A DNA stretch of 64,000 nucleotides from the NCBI RefSeq assembly GCF_029989365.1, contig NZ_JAPRAQ010000007.1:1-64000 (forward strand), written 5' to 3'. A model generated the notes under the pieces. That model searched no databases, was not told the origin of the DNA, and was given only the letters and a program-made list of their open reading frames with translations. Both the position numbers and the translations under genes were made by a program. The DNA is from Bradyrhizobium sp. Arg816 (lineage in GTDB: Bacteria; Pseudomonadota; Alphaproteobacteria; Rhizobiales; Xanthobacteraceae). Below, piece by piece: positions 51,414-58,561 of the stretch; the stretch's first letter is position 1, and each line of letters starts with the position of its first letter.

Positions 51414-52216
51414 CTTACATCCAGCTGGCGTACGGTGACTTGTTCCTGCCCGCGCTCCTTGTCGTCATGGACGGCGTTCTCTCGCTTGTTCTTCGTCTCA
51501 AGCTCGAAAAACAACTGGCCATCGCGACCGTGCGGATGGTGCTTCAGCTGGTGCTCGTTGGATACGCACTGACGTTCCTGTTCGCCGCAGTCTCGCCGCT
51601 CTGGACCGCCCTCGCGGCCTTCATCATGGTTCTCTTCGCCTCACGGGAGATCGTGGCGCGGCAGAAGCGGCGCCTACCAGGCACTTGGAGCTACGGCTTG
51701 GGCGCAGGATGCACGCTGCTCGCCGCCGGTACCGTCACGATGTTTGCGCTCCTGACCGAGCTACGTCCGGATCCCTGGTATCACCCGCGCTACGCGCTGC
51801 CTCTGTTGGGCATGATCCTGGGCAACACCATGACTGGGATAAGCTTGGGCTTGGACGTGCTGACCAATGGCCTGGTGCGCGAACGGGCTGCCGTAGAAGC
51901 TTGCCTTGCCCTTGGCGGTACCCGGTATCAGGCGCTGCTGCCGGTTCTAAGGGATGCAATGCGGAGCGGGCTAATGCCGACCATCAATTCGATGGCCGCA
52001 ATCGGCCTTGTCTCCTTGCCGGGGATGATGACCGGTCAAATCCTCGCGGGCGTCGAACCGATAGACGCGGTCAAATATCAGCTCTTGGTCATGTTCCTGA
52101 TCGCCGGGGGGACGGGATTAGGAACTCTCGCTGCCGTTATGGGAGGCGCTCGCCTGCTCACCGATCAAAGGCATCGATTGCGACTCGATCGAATACCCGC
52201 TGAAACGTCTACTTAA
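51410..52216 (+). CDS. ABC transporter permease (FetB/YbbM-like)
   Basis: A 268-residue membrane protein with six or seven helices. The family signature LPLLGMILGNTMTGISLGLD and EACLALGGTRYQALLPVLRD (coupling region) followed by GLVSLPGMMTGQILAG is clear. It begins with GTG overlapping the ATPase TGA. With FetA it would export a metal such as iron, or a substrate linked to the ATP-grasp product. Confidence 0.92.
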   Translation: MTYIQLAYGDLFLPALLVVMDGVLSLVLRLKLEKQLAIATVRMVLQLVLVGYALTFLFAAVSPLWTALAAFIMVLFASREIVARQKRRLPGTWSYGLGAGCTLLAAGTVTMFALLTELRPDPWYHPRYALPLLGMILGNTMTGISLGLDVLTNGLVRERAAVEACLALGGTRYQALLPVLRDAMRSGLMPTINSMAAIGLVSLPGMMTGQILAGVEPIDAVKYQLLVMFLIAGGTGLGTLAAVMGGARLLTDQRHRLRLDRIPAETST

Positions 52217-52292
52217 AAGCTTCGGTCGCCATTGCCCTTTCCGAAGAAGGGGATTCCGAATTGCGCTTTCTGTCGGTAGATTTCACCAGTGT

Positions 52293-52502
52293 TTACAGAT
52301 AGACGCACTTGAGTTCTCCGCGGACGTCGCGGTCGCCCTTGTCGTCGGAGCAGGTAGCGACAACTAGGTTCTGCGCTCTGGATTGCCGCCCAGATGCCGA
52401 TTGCAGCACACGAGGGACGGCGTCTTTGGTCAGGATGCCCTTCTTAGCCGTCGCCATCGACACCTTCACGATCTTGCCGACCTCGGTGATGACATGGCGC
52501 AT
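52293..52502 (-). CDS. Small hypothetical protein (69 aa)
   Basis: A frame from the ATG at 52502 reads MRHVITEVGKIVKVSMATAK to VVATCSDDKGDRDVRGELKC. The C-terminal part has a Cys pair and acid/base pattern as in a small exported domain, but no signal peptide is seen, and the upstream frame has no better start. It could be the end of a broken gene. Confidence 0.35.
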   Translation of the reverse strand: MRHVITEVGKIVKVSMATAKKGILTKDAVPRVLQSASGRQSRAQNLVVATCSDDKGDRDVRGELKCVYL

Positions 52503-52675
52503 GCAGTGCGCAGCGGACGTCTTGAAATGTACGATTATGCCGGTGAGATCGCGGTAAAATCCAGCGAAGGAATTCTTGCACGCTAGAGGACGTGGCTTGT
52601 CGGCCACACGTCCGACTAAACCGAGACGGAGTGTCGGGATTCGCACAGACGCGTCAGCGCCATTTATTCAGCCTG

Positions 52676-52896
52676 TCAGCGGTTGCAGTGGTGTGATCGG
52701 CGGATCAGCCCGGCGGTCTCCTCCAGGGCCGCCGGGTTTTCCGGTTTGCCAGTGGCGAGGGACTGACGGCGCTGTGTGAGTAAAGGCAAATGGGCTTGGA
52801 TAATGATCTTCATCTCAAAATTGCTGTCATCGCCCTTGGCGCATTTACGACCGTCTTGGCGATCAGGCTGATAATTTCTTTCTGAGTTTCCTTCAT
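52676..52896 (-). pseudogene. Small conserved gene with frameshift
   Basis: The ATG at 52896 starts MKETQKEIISLIAKTVV and soon stops. In the next frame AKGDDSNFEMKIIIQAHLPL and TQRRQSLATGKPENPAALEE then TAGLIRRSHH continue the same protein. One base change near 52845 joins both to about 72 residues. The full pattern is recalled in short rhizobial proteins. Confidence 0.5.
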
Positions 52897-52957
52897 GTGC
52901 TTGCACGGCGGTTCCGTAACCAGGTCTGCGCCGCGCATGCGCGCAACACGGCGTTTG

Positions 52958-53167
52958 TCACTTCTGCGCCAGCTTGATGGTTGAGACGGGCCATTTCCCG
53001 GGATGCCCAGCTACGGAAAGACGCAAACCGTGGGCTTCGTCCAAGTGTAATCCTTCGACGGTCCCCGCCTTGCCGTCCGTAAGCACCACGGCCTTGCCGA
53101 TCAATTCTGACTCGGCTTTGTGATACTCCCGCAGGATAACGGTGGCATGCGCTTTAGCTCGAGGCAT
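52958..53167 (-). CDS. Small PRC-barrel-like protein (69 aa)
   Basis: From the ATG at 53167. VILREYHKAESELIGKAVVL, TDGKAGTVEGLHLDEAHGLR and LSVAGHPGKWPVSTIKLAQK predict a small beta barrel with the GKAVxxxDGKxGxVExxxLDExxGLR pattern of PRC-like domains. The perfect EcfG promoter at 53203-53227 shows that the ATG at 53203, which overlaps it, is not the start. It is likely a stress-induced cytosolic protein. Confidence 0.75.
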   Translation of the reverse strand: MPRAKAHATVILREYHKAESELIGKAVVLTDGKAGTVEGLHLDEAHGLRLSVAGHPGKWPVSTIKLAQK

Positions 53168-53202
53168 TGCCTTCAGGCATCTCGTTTTTGGTGCAAACTG
53201 CA

Positions 53203-53227
53203 AACGAGGGGAATTGAGCTGCGTTCC
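53203..53227 (-). promoter_or_regulatory. EcfG-type general stress promoter
   Basis: Minus strand GGAAC (53227-53223), 16 bases, CGTT (53206-53203). Perfect match, 36 bases before the ATG at 53167. Confidence 0.75.
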
Positions 53228-53299
53228 TCATGAACAGCTCGTCCAGATCAGCACCACGTCTGCTCCAACCGTGCAGACAACCGGCAGTCGGGAAAAATA

Positions 53300-53324
53300 G
53301 GAACCTCGCTTAGTTACGCGGGTT
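53300..53324 (+). promoter_or_regulatory. Candidate EcfG-like promoter (GGTT variant)
   Basis: GGAAC 53300-53304, 16 bases, GGTT 53321-53324, only 12 bases before the DUF6894 ATG, so the message would have almost no leader. Confidence 0.4.
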
Positions 53325-53335
53325 CTTCCCGCCGC

Positions 53336-53566
53336 ATGCCCACCATCTATTTCGACATTCTCAGTGACGCCGACACGATCATCGACGACGAGGGCGTCGA
53401 ATTGCCGAACACCTCCGAGGCCCCACAGCTGGCTTTGGAATTGCTAGGTCAGGCGATTTTGGATGGATCGCGCCGTGGCATTGCGGGCGTAACCAAGGTC
53501 GAATTGCGAGATCAGAACGGGCCTTTTCTGCGCGTGTCAGCCGCTGTCGTGATCGAGAAACTGTAG
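53336..53566 (+). CDS. DUF6894 family protein (76 aa)
   Basis: MPTIYFDILSDADTIIDDEG and VELPNTSEAPQLALELLGQA are the hallmark of DUF6894: a short strand start (YFDxxxD), DxEGxELP and a helix. Very common in Bradyrhizobium, with many paralogues; function unknown. A second one is at 55441. No ribosome site is seen, matching a near leaderless transcript. Confidence 0.85.
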   Translation: MPTIYFDILSDADTIIDDEGVELPNTSEAPQLALELLGQAILDGSRRGIAGVTKVELRDQNGPFLRVSAAVVIEKL

Positions 53567-53607
53567 CGAGATCTCGGCAATCGCGCCCCTAAACGGGAAA
53601 TTCATTA

Positions 53608-53832
53608 ATGAGCAATTTTCTACGTCATTCTTCAGCCGATATGTCCGTCTTTCCGAGACGGGACGATTTGCTTAGTAGGACTGAGCAAACCTCGCCGGTC
53701 AACGGCCGTCGATGGACTGATGGCTATCTCTTCCCAGTCGTATTCTTATGTGTCGGCGGAGCGGCCTCGGTCGTGTGGATCGGCGCCATCGGATGGACCA
53801 GTTGGTGCCTGATCAACTGGGTGATTTCATAG
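53608..53832 (+). CDS. Small membrane protein (74 aa)
   Basis: A polar N-terminal half (SVFPRRDDLLSRTEQTSPVN) and a hydrophobic C-terminal half with one helix, WTDGYLFPVVFLCVGGAASV and VWIGAIGWTSWCLINW, rich in Trp. It lies 41 bases after DUF6894 in the same direction. No family is known to me. Confidence 0.6.
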   Translation: MSNFLRHSSADMSVFPRRDDLLSRTEQTSPVNGRRWTDGYLFPVVFLCVGGAASVVWIGAIGWTSWCLINWVIS

Positions 53833-53921
53833 CCGTCCAGCAAAGATAAGCCCCGCCGCCCCCAGACTGCGAGCCCTCGAATTCGTAGCTGTTGCAGCTT
53901 GGCCGCGAACGGCTCCATCTA

Positions 53922-53946
53922 GGAACGTCGGGCTTATTCCACCATT
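53922..53946 (+). promoter_or_regulatory. Candidate EcfG-like promoter (CATT variant)
   Basis: GGAAC 53922-53926, 16 bases, CATT 53943-53946, 24 bases before the ATG at 53971. Confidence 0.5.
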
Positions 53947-53970
53947 GAATACAGCGAAAGGGAGGACACC

Positions 53971-54150
53971 ATGGTCCGTGACCTTTTGCTCCTCGTCGCC
54001 GTTTCGATGGTGTTGAGCGTATTTATCTGGAGCGTCTTTGGAAATTCGCCACCGAGACCCGCGCAGCCGCGTGTTGGCGCAGCATTCTCCTTGAATGCCG
54101 CTCCGCAGCCGGCGCCTGAGTTCAGTCCGTATATGAGGACAGAGCGCTGA
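53971..54150 (+). CDS. Tiny membrane-anchored protein (59 aa)
   Basis: A strong AAGGGAGGA site precedes the ATG. MVRDLLLLVAVSMVLSVFIW is one membrane helix, and the rest (SVFGNSPPRPAQPRVGAAFS, LNAAPQPAPEFSPY) is proline-rich and probably extends into the periplasm. It is too short for most gene finders, but site, promoter-like element and layout support it. Confidence 0.75.
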   Translation: MVRDLLLLVAVSMVLSVFIWSVFGNSPPRPAQPRVGAAFSLNAAPQPAPEFSPYMRTER

Positions 54151-54337
54151 TAGGTTTCCCCTCTGCCCACTTCAGCACCGGCAGGCCGGACTTAAATCGC
54201 CGTCGCGCGCTCTCATGAGCCCAGCAGGTTGCGCACAGGGTCAGCGGTGGATGGGCGCCGGGGTAGGTCCTGACCTCGCCTCGGGAGTAGCGGCACTTGT
54301 CACTGTCGCAATCGGGATTTTTGTTCAGATTGTTCAC
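54122..54337 (-). CDS. Small Cys-rich conserved protein (71 aa)
   Basis: A GTG at 54337 with a GAGG site starts NNLNKNPDCDSDKCRYSRGE and the middle PPLTLCATCWAHESARRR. CxxxxC and CxxC pairs form a probable zinc finger. A similar pattern (C...C...G.VR.YP....L.LC..CW..E) is common in bradyrhizobial small proteins. Its 3-prime end overlaps the tiny membrane gene on the other strand by 29 bases. Confidence 0.7.
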   Translation of the reverse strand: MNNLNKNPDCDSDKCRYSRGEVRTYPGAHPPLTLCATCWAHESARRRFKSGLPVLKWAEGKPISALSSYTD

Positions 54338-54868
54338 CTTGGCCTCGGTCAGTCGCAATCTGCCTAAAGTGAGCGAATACGAGTGCGTTATCGGGTGACC
54401 GGCGAAACGGCCCCAGCGCGCTGTTGCCGGACAGTGCACTGAGGCTAGTCACGACGGGCCACCCCTTGTGGGGGGCTCGGGAAAACCCGGCAACCGGACG
54501 GTCGTTCCTAAGAGAGGGGCCACTTCCCGACGAGGCGCTCGGCCCGCTGCGTCAGCTTCGCGCAGGTGCCGCGCGCTCGAAAAGCTCTGCGCTCACGTCA
54601 TGGCTTCGACGGCCACCGCCGCCCCGGCCTTGCCGAAGGCAACCCTGCGGCTCTAGGGGCAAGCGTCCCGTAGTGGCACGTCCGCCCCGACCCATTTGAA
54701 ACCAGAACCCGGCGTAATCCGTTAGGGTCGCGTCTCCACGGCCGCCTTGCCCAAGGTTCCGGCGCCGTTGGAGGGACGGGTGCGCTCAAGGGCGTGCCCG
54801 TCTTATCAATCTGGTTTCGCTCTGTGCGCCCGGCCCCGAAGACCACTTCATGAAACGGAGGCGACCAT
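54338..54868. other. Gene-poor gap
   Basis: About 530 bases without a supported gene. Frames are short and GC-rich by composition only. No clear promoter or terminator was seen, except a GGGGG/CCCC-rich stretch around 54465. Confidence 0.4.
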
Positions 54869-55198
54869 ATGGAGAATCCCGATCTCAAAGCGTGGGTCGA
54901 TGGCTGGATGGAGAAAGTGAAGCGAGGCGCTGAAGTCCATCGCCAGCAAGGTCTGTCACCGGAGGATGCCGAAGCGCGCGACTATGCCCCCGCTGACGTC
55001 AAGATCCTCACCATCGCCCACGTCCCGGAATCCCTGCAACAGGCGTGGCTGCAACATCTGCGCGACTTCGACGTCGCGCATCCCGGCTGTCATTTCGAGG
55101 TGATGGTGGATGCGCCCGAGATGCCGCTGCCCGACATCATCAATATGCTGGCGATCAATCCGGGGCTGACCTTCACCAAACTGCTCGAACGCAAATGA
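54869..55198 (+). CDS. Conserved hypothetical protein (109 aa)
   Basis: The ATG at 54869 has a GGAGGCG site. Helical start (LKAWVDGWMEKVKRGAEVHR) and then SPEDAEARDYAPADVKILTI, AHVPESLQQAWLQHLRDFDV, FEVMVDAPEMPLPDIINMLA, a beta-alpha pattern. Full-length and well formed; recalled from Bradyrhizobium as a hypothetical. Function not known. Confidence 0.72.
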   Translation: MENPDLKAWVDGWMEKVKRGAEVHRQQGLSPEDAEARDYAPADVKILTIAHVPESLQQAWLQHLRDFDVAHPGCHFEVMVDAPEMPLPDIINMLAINPGLTFTKLLERK

Positions 55199-55299
55199 GC
55201 TGGCCCGACCGGCGGTGCCATACCGAGCCAGGCTTGGGGCCTGAAATCAGCGGCGCTTCGCTCGCCGTTTTCCTTGTCTCCGACCTGCTTGCTCCCGTG

Positions 55300-55406
55300 A
55301 AGGCAGGTCGGCATTGAACCAGAGTGGTGGTTGCCTCGGAGCGGCGGTGGTGTCGGTGATGTTTCTGGGATCGCTCATCATCATCGCGCTGTGGTTCTTT
55401 TACTAG
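55300..55406 (+). repeat. Duplicated segment, copy 1, encoding a tiny hydrophobic peptide
   Basis: A TTG-start frame (55314-55406, 30 codons) reads NQSGGCLGAAVVSVMFLG then SLIIIALWFFY. A second copy at 56193-56296 differs by one codon removed and two silent changes. AGGCAGG stands as a possible ribosome site seven bases ahead. A start at the ATG of MFLG would give only 15 residues. Confidence 0.6.
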
Positions 55407-55440
55407 AACAGCACGATGAATCCGCCAACTGAGCCAAGGC

Positions 55441-55671
55441 TTACGTTCGCTTCTCGGCATTAATACGCAGGACATAGAGCGTGTTTTGGGACTCGTCCAC
55501 GACTTCCATCCGCCATTCGCGGTGGGGTGTGAGCTTCCCGCCGAGGCATTGGAGCATCTGCCCAGCCGTTACCGTGGCCTCAGACCAAGAGGCGTGCTCG
55601 TCAGGTAGCTCATAGCCTTCGCGGTCGAGTTCGCGGCGTTTGTGGGTGACGTGGAAGAAATAGCGCGGCAT
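55441..55671 (-). CDS. DUF6894 family protein (76 aa)
   Basis: MPRYFFHVTHKRRELDREGY and ELPDEHASWSEATVTAGQML, then WRMEVVDESQNTLYVLRI: a full DUF6894 domain, with the YFFHV start and D-x-EGYELPD motif. It is a paralogue of the protein at 53336. Function unknown; the group is abundant in this genus. Confidence 0.87.
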   Translation of the reverse strand: MPRYFFHVTHKRRELDREGYELPDEHASWSEATVTAGQMLQCLGGKLTPHREWRMEVVDESQNTLYVLRINAEKRT

Positions 55672-55866
55672 GCGTCAGAATCCTACAGAGCCGGCCGCGT
55701 TTCACAACAGCCAGTGCGAAGGGCCGCTGTACGACGCGAAATCGGTCCTGATTGGATTTCTGCGGTCATCTCCAGTTTCCTTTGGATGCTGTCCAGCCCA
55801 CAACGAATTCGCGGCGAACTGGCATCTAGGACGTTGATTTGGATCAACCGTCCCGCGAATAAGCGG

Positions 55867-56012
55867 GACGCCTAGGGTATACAAGTGAACAGATCGAACA
55901 GGCGGGGGTGGGACATGCTCGCTTCGGTGCGCTGGGCCTATCTCGGCGCGCTCGCGGCCCCGGCGTTTCGGCTCCTGTCCCAGCCTCCGGACGCTGGGGC
56001 CGTCGCGCGCTG
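55867..56012. repeat. Mosaic repeat units R1 and R2, first copies
   Basis: R1 (55867-55905, GACGCCTAGGGTATACAAG and on) recurs at 56138-56176 with two changes in its first half. R2 (55927-56012: GTGCGCTGGGCC ... CTCGCGGCCCCGGC ... GGGGCCGTCGCGCG) recurs at 56837-56926. A frame through R2 gives ALAAPAFRLLSQPPDAGAVA; the other copy gives ALAAPASRLLCPKPPETFGA. Confidence 0.55.
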
Positions 56013-56014
56013 CA

Positions 56015-56101
56015 TCAGCGATAGAGCAGTGCGAGGACCATCAAAGCCGGTGCAATCATGCCTAGCAGGATAATTAGCACGATGAAAATTCGCTCGTTCA
56101 C
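56015..56101 (-). CDS. Tiny hydrophobic protein (28 aa)
   Basis: A GTG at 56101 with GAGGGCC nearby starts a peptide NERIFIVLIILLGMIAPALM that ends VLALLYR: a single membrane helix and almost nothing else. I recall similar tiny frames in bradyrhizobial genomes. It sits between the repeat copies and is likely part of the same mobile or duplicated unit. Confidence 0.45.
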   Translation of the reverse strand: MNERIFIVLIILLGMIAPALMVLALLYR

Positions 56102-56137
56102 GGCGGCCCTCGCGGGACGAGAATAGACCCGGTGCAG

Positions 56138-56176
56138 GACGCCTGGGGTGTACAAGTGAACAGCTGAAAGAGGCGG
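56138..56176. repeat. Repeat unit R1, second copy
   Basis: Matches 55867-55905 closely at the start (GACGCCTGGGGTGTACAAG...GAACAG) and again at the GGCGG end; the middle differs. It directly precedes copy 2 of the tiny-peptide repeat. Confidence 0.55.
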
Positions 56177-56192
56177 TTGAGGCTGAGGGTAT

Positions 56193-56296
56193 AAGGCAGG
56201 TCGGCATTGAACCAGAGTGGTTGCCTCGGAGCGGCGGTGGTGTCGGTGATGTTTTTGGGATCGCTGATCATCATCGCGCTGTGGTTCTTTTACTAG
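56193..56296 (+). repeat. Duplicated segment, copy 2, encoding a tiny hydrophobic peptide
   Basis: TTG frame 56207-56296, 29 codons: NQSGCLGAAVVSVMFLG then SLIIIALWFFY. Against copy 1 it lacks one Gly codon and has CTG to TTG and CTC to CTG changes, both silent for Leu. The flanks outside the frame (GTATAAGGCAGG) diverge quickly. Confidence 0.6.
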
Positions 56297-56383
56297 ACAC
56301 CAAGACGCGCAAGGCGAAGCGGCGCGTGGCAAAAAACGCATGCCGGAAACGCCGCCCGCTTAAACAGAGCGCGGGCGGCGGCT

Positions 56384-56602
56384 TTAGACGGCTGTCTGAG
56401 ACATTTCCTCGGCCTCTTCTTTTGCCAACACCTTAAGCATTTCAATGCCGATGTCGCCTTCCTGCGGCGACCTGATGAAGTCGAGCTTGCCCACGGACTG
56501 TTCGACGGTTGCGATGACTGCAAGCGCATGATTGGCCGTCGGGACTTCAGTCGTTAAAACTGCGACATTGCTTCGCTTTCGAAACCCGATGGTGTACGTC
56601 AT
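56384..56602 (-). CDS. Small conserved hypothetical protein (72 aa)
   Basis: From the ATG at 56602 with a GGAAGACAGAG site. The sequence MTYTIGFRKRSNVAVLTTEV, PTANHALAVIATVEQSVGKL and EGDIGIEMLKVLAKEEAEEM is a beta-beta-alpha-beta-like small fold. Similar proteins are common in Bradyrhizobium. A GGAAC-N16-CATT element at 56715-56739 (minus strand) may drive it. Confidence 0.75.
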   Translation of the reverse strand: MTYTIGFRKRSNVAVLTTEVPTANHALAVIATVEQSVGKLDFIRSPQEGDIGIEMLKVLAKEEAEEMSQTAV

Positions 56603-56714
56603 CTCTGTCTTCCGAGTTTCACCTGCTAAAAGGGCGGCTCCCGTCTACGGTGCCTGCTGCTAGCTGGAGCCGCACTTCGAGCAAAGCTGTGACACGGACC
56701 CGAAGCGTGAGGCA

Positions 56715-56739
56715 AATGTTGGTCGCGCGCCAGCGTTCC
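56715..56739 (-). promoter_or_regulatory. Candidate EcfG-like promoter (CATT variant)
   Basis: Minus strand GGAAC (56739-56735), 16 bases, CATT (56718-56715), 112 bases ahead of the ATG at 56602. Confidence 0.4.
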
Positions 56740-56836
56740 TACTGAAGACGTGTTGGAAGGCGAGCTACCTCCAAATTTAATGTAGCAACATAACATTTGA
56801 GAGAGCGCGGATGCACCGACAGCCGAGGATGGCTTT

Positions 56837-56926
56837 AGTGCGCTGGGTAAGCCGCGCGCTCGCGGCCCCGGCCTCCCGGCTCCTTTGTCCCAAGCCCCCG
56901 GAGACGTTTGGGGCCGTCGCGCGTTG
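56837..56926. repeat. Repeat unit R2, second copy
   Basis: Corresponds to 55927-56012 with insertions; the GC-rich core CGGCCCCGGC and GGGGCCGTCGCGCG are kept. On the plus strand a 32-codon frame (56828-56926) covers it. Confidence 0.5.
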
Positions 56927-56990
56927 AATATTTAAGTGCCGCGAAACGGCGCGACAAATGCGCGTGGTTATCGGCAGTGGAGATGTTCCG

Positions 56991-57209
56991 ATGCGCGACC
57001 TGCTTAGTCCGCGTGAGAAGCGACTATTGAGGCGCCTAGCTGCGGGGAAGACTGACGCGGAGATCGCGGTGCGACTGGGCGGTACCGCCAAGCAAATCTC
57101 AGAGCAGAAAGCCCGGTTGCTCGCGCGATTGCAGATCAATTCGCCCGACGAGATCGCCGATGCAGCAGAGCGGTGGGCGAGCTGGCCGCGCTATCGAGGC
57201 ATCACGTAG
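56991..57209 (+). CDS. LuxR-type helix-turn-helix protein (72 aa)
   Basis: LSPREKRLLRRLAAGKTDAE and IAVRLGGTAKQISEQKARLL then ARLQINSPDEIADAAERW is a LuxR/FixJ-like DNA-binding domain with no receiver part. The ATG at 56991 has GGAG at good spacing, preferred to the ATG at 56958. A stand-alone domain like this may be a small regulator. Its end overlaps a minus-strand membrane gene by 111 bases. Confidence 0.8.
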   Translation: MRDLLSPREKRLLRRLAAGKTDAEIAVRLGGTAKQISEQKARLLARLQINSPDEIADAAERWASWPRYRGIT

Positions 57210-57368
57210 ATCGACCGCGAACCAAAGCGCAGGGTTACGGGTTACGGAGGTGTCAATTTCCTTGTGCCGAAGCGCTATTCGCTTTTTTCTCTGCTCGATG
57301 TACCACAACCACAAAAAACCAATGGCGGTGAGGACCATCGTGTAAAAAAGGATCTCTTCAATCATCAC
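57099..57368 (-). CDS. Possible small membrane protein, antisense to the LuxR-type gene end
   Basis: MIEEILFYTMVLTAIGFLWL then WYIEQRKKRIALRHKEID is a convincing membrane helix plus basic tail. The rest (from about 57209 down) lies antisense to the LuxR-type gene and is not convincing, so the original stop may have been lost. Only the first 50 residues are supported. Confidence 0.4.
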   Translation of the reverse strand: MMIEEILFYTMVLTAIGFLWLWYIEQRKKRIALRHKEIDTSVTRNPALWFAVDLRDASIARPARPPLCCIGDLVGRIDLQSREQPGFLL

Positions 57369-57645
57369 CGGAGGGCCCCGAGTTACCGTCCACCGACCGG
57401 GAATAGTTTTCCGTCACACTCGGTGCCGTTGATCCACATCAAGTGTCGAGTAAACGATAGCGGTGAGTCTCCCTTCAGCACACCCCACTATGGGGACAGG
57501 GGAGAAGCTCGCTAAAGGCTGTTGCAACAGCTCTCGCTCTCCGCCCTCCGATCTTTCTTAAATTTGCGCTGACCAGAGGCGCTGACCCCAAGCGAGAGTT
57601 TTGAAACTTGGCGGTGACGGCGAGGGGATGTCGAAATAAGCATGC

Positions 57646-57948
57646 TTGCCCGGCCGAATTTTCCAATCCCGGTGCCTCGGCCAGAGAGGTACGGCCCGCG
57701 AGAGGATCGCTCAGCACACCAGGGAGGCCCTCGCAGCCGCCAGCGCTCGCGGGCAGATGCTCGGCAATGCTGGAATCGGAGAAGCTCGCAAAGCGGAAGC
57801 GTACCTGCATGCGGAGCGTTTCCGCCCCATCATCGAGCCGCTGCGCGATCTTCCCGCCAAGCGGCACGATGGGCCGCTTGCGGCCGTCGCAGAGGGGACC
57901 GCTCAGTGTGGAGCGAACAGGCGAGCCAAAATGTTTGGCGGGACGTGA
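57646..57948 (+). pseudogene. Serine recombinase C-terminal remnant
   Basis: The frame reads RERIAQHTREALAAASARGQ, MLGNAGIGEARKAEAYLHAE and RFRPIIEPLRDLPAKR, i.e. the E-helix (ERxxxRTxxALAAAKARGxxLGN) and start of the DNA-binding tail of a resolvase. The catalytic Ser domain is missing. After LPAKR the sequence loses sense. An intact relative is at 63223. Confidence 0.65.
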
Positions 57949-58053
57949 ACCAATTCACATCTGACGAGGCCGCCGGGGGCATTATGAAAGCGGATATTTT
58001 TAGAACCCAAGGCCGGGGGGAACGATTGCCAACCCCCTGCTACGGAGTGCTCA

Positions 58054-58233
58054 ATGAGCGGCGAACGGTGGCCTTACTTTGCCGGCATTGCATCGATCAT
58101 TTTAGCGATATCCTTTGCGTACTTGCTTGAACGGAAGTGCCAAAGAGTGCTTGCATTTCAACGCTCCTTTCCATCCGCTCTGTCCGAGCTAATTGTAGGA
58201 AACGAGCCGATTAGGTGTTGGTTCGATAATTGA
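58054..58233 (+). CDS. Tiny membrane-anchored protein (59 aa)
   Basis: MSGERWPYFAGIASIILAIS, FAYLLERKCQRVLAFQRSFP, SALSELIVGNEPIRCWFDN: one membrane helix near the start followed by a basic cytosolic tail. GGAG lies eight bases ahead of the ATG. Base composition is lower in GC than around. It is too short for most gene finders; no family known. Confidence 0.6.
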   Translation: MSGERWPYFAGIASIILAISFAYLLERKCQRVLAFQRSFPSALSELIVGNEPIRCWFDN

Positions 58234-58561
58234 TCTATGTGGAGGCCGGCTACTGCTCTTGGTCACAAGCGGCGCTCCGGCCGCTCAGTCGTCAGGTCGG
58301 GCTCCGTCCCTGAGAATGGCCTTCTCGGCGGCTCAAAGGAGTCCGGCTACGGGCTAAGAACGGCTTTTATGCATCGCAGGACGAAGCCCCCGGAGCCCCG
58401 CCTGGTCTGAGCGTTGACACGCCACCGGCCACGCGCCTGTGATCACCAAAAACAACCAGGTAATATTGAACGTGGATCACTACCGCTTGTGCTGTCCGAC
58501 CTCGACTGTCATGTATCTGCGAACTCCCACATAACCGAATTGTTTGCATAGGGGAGATCCG

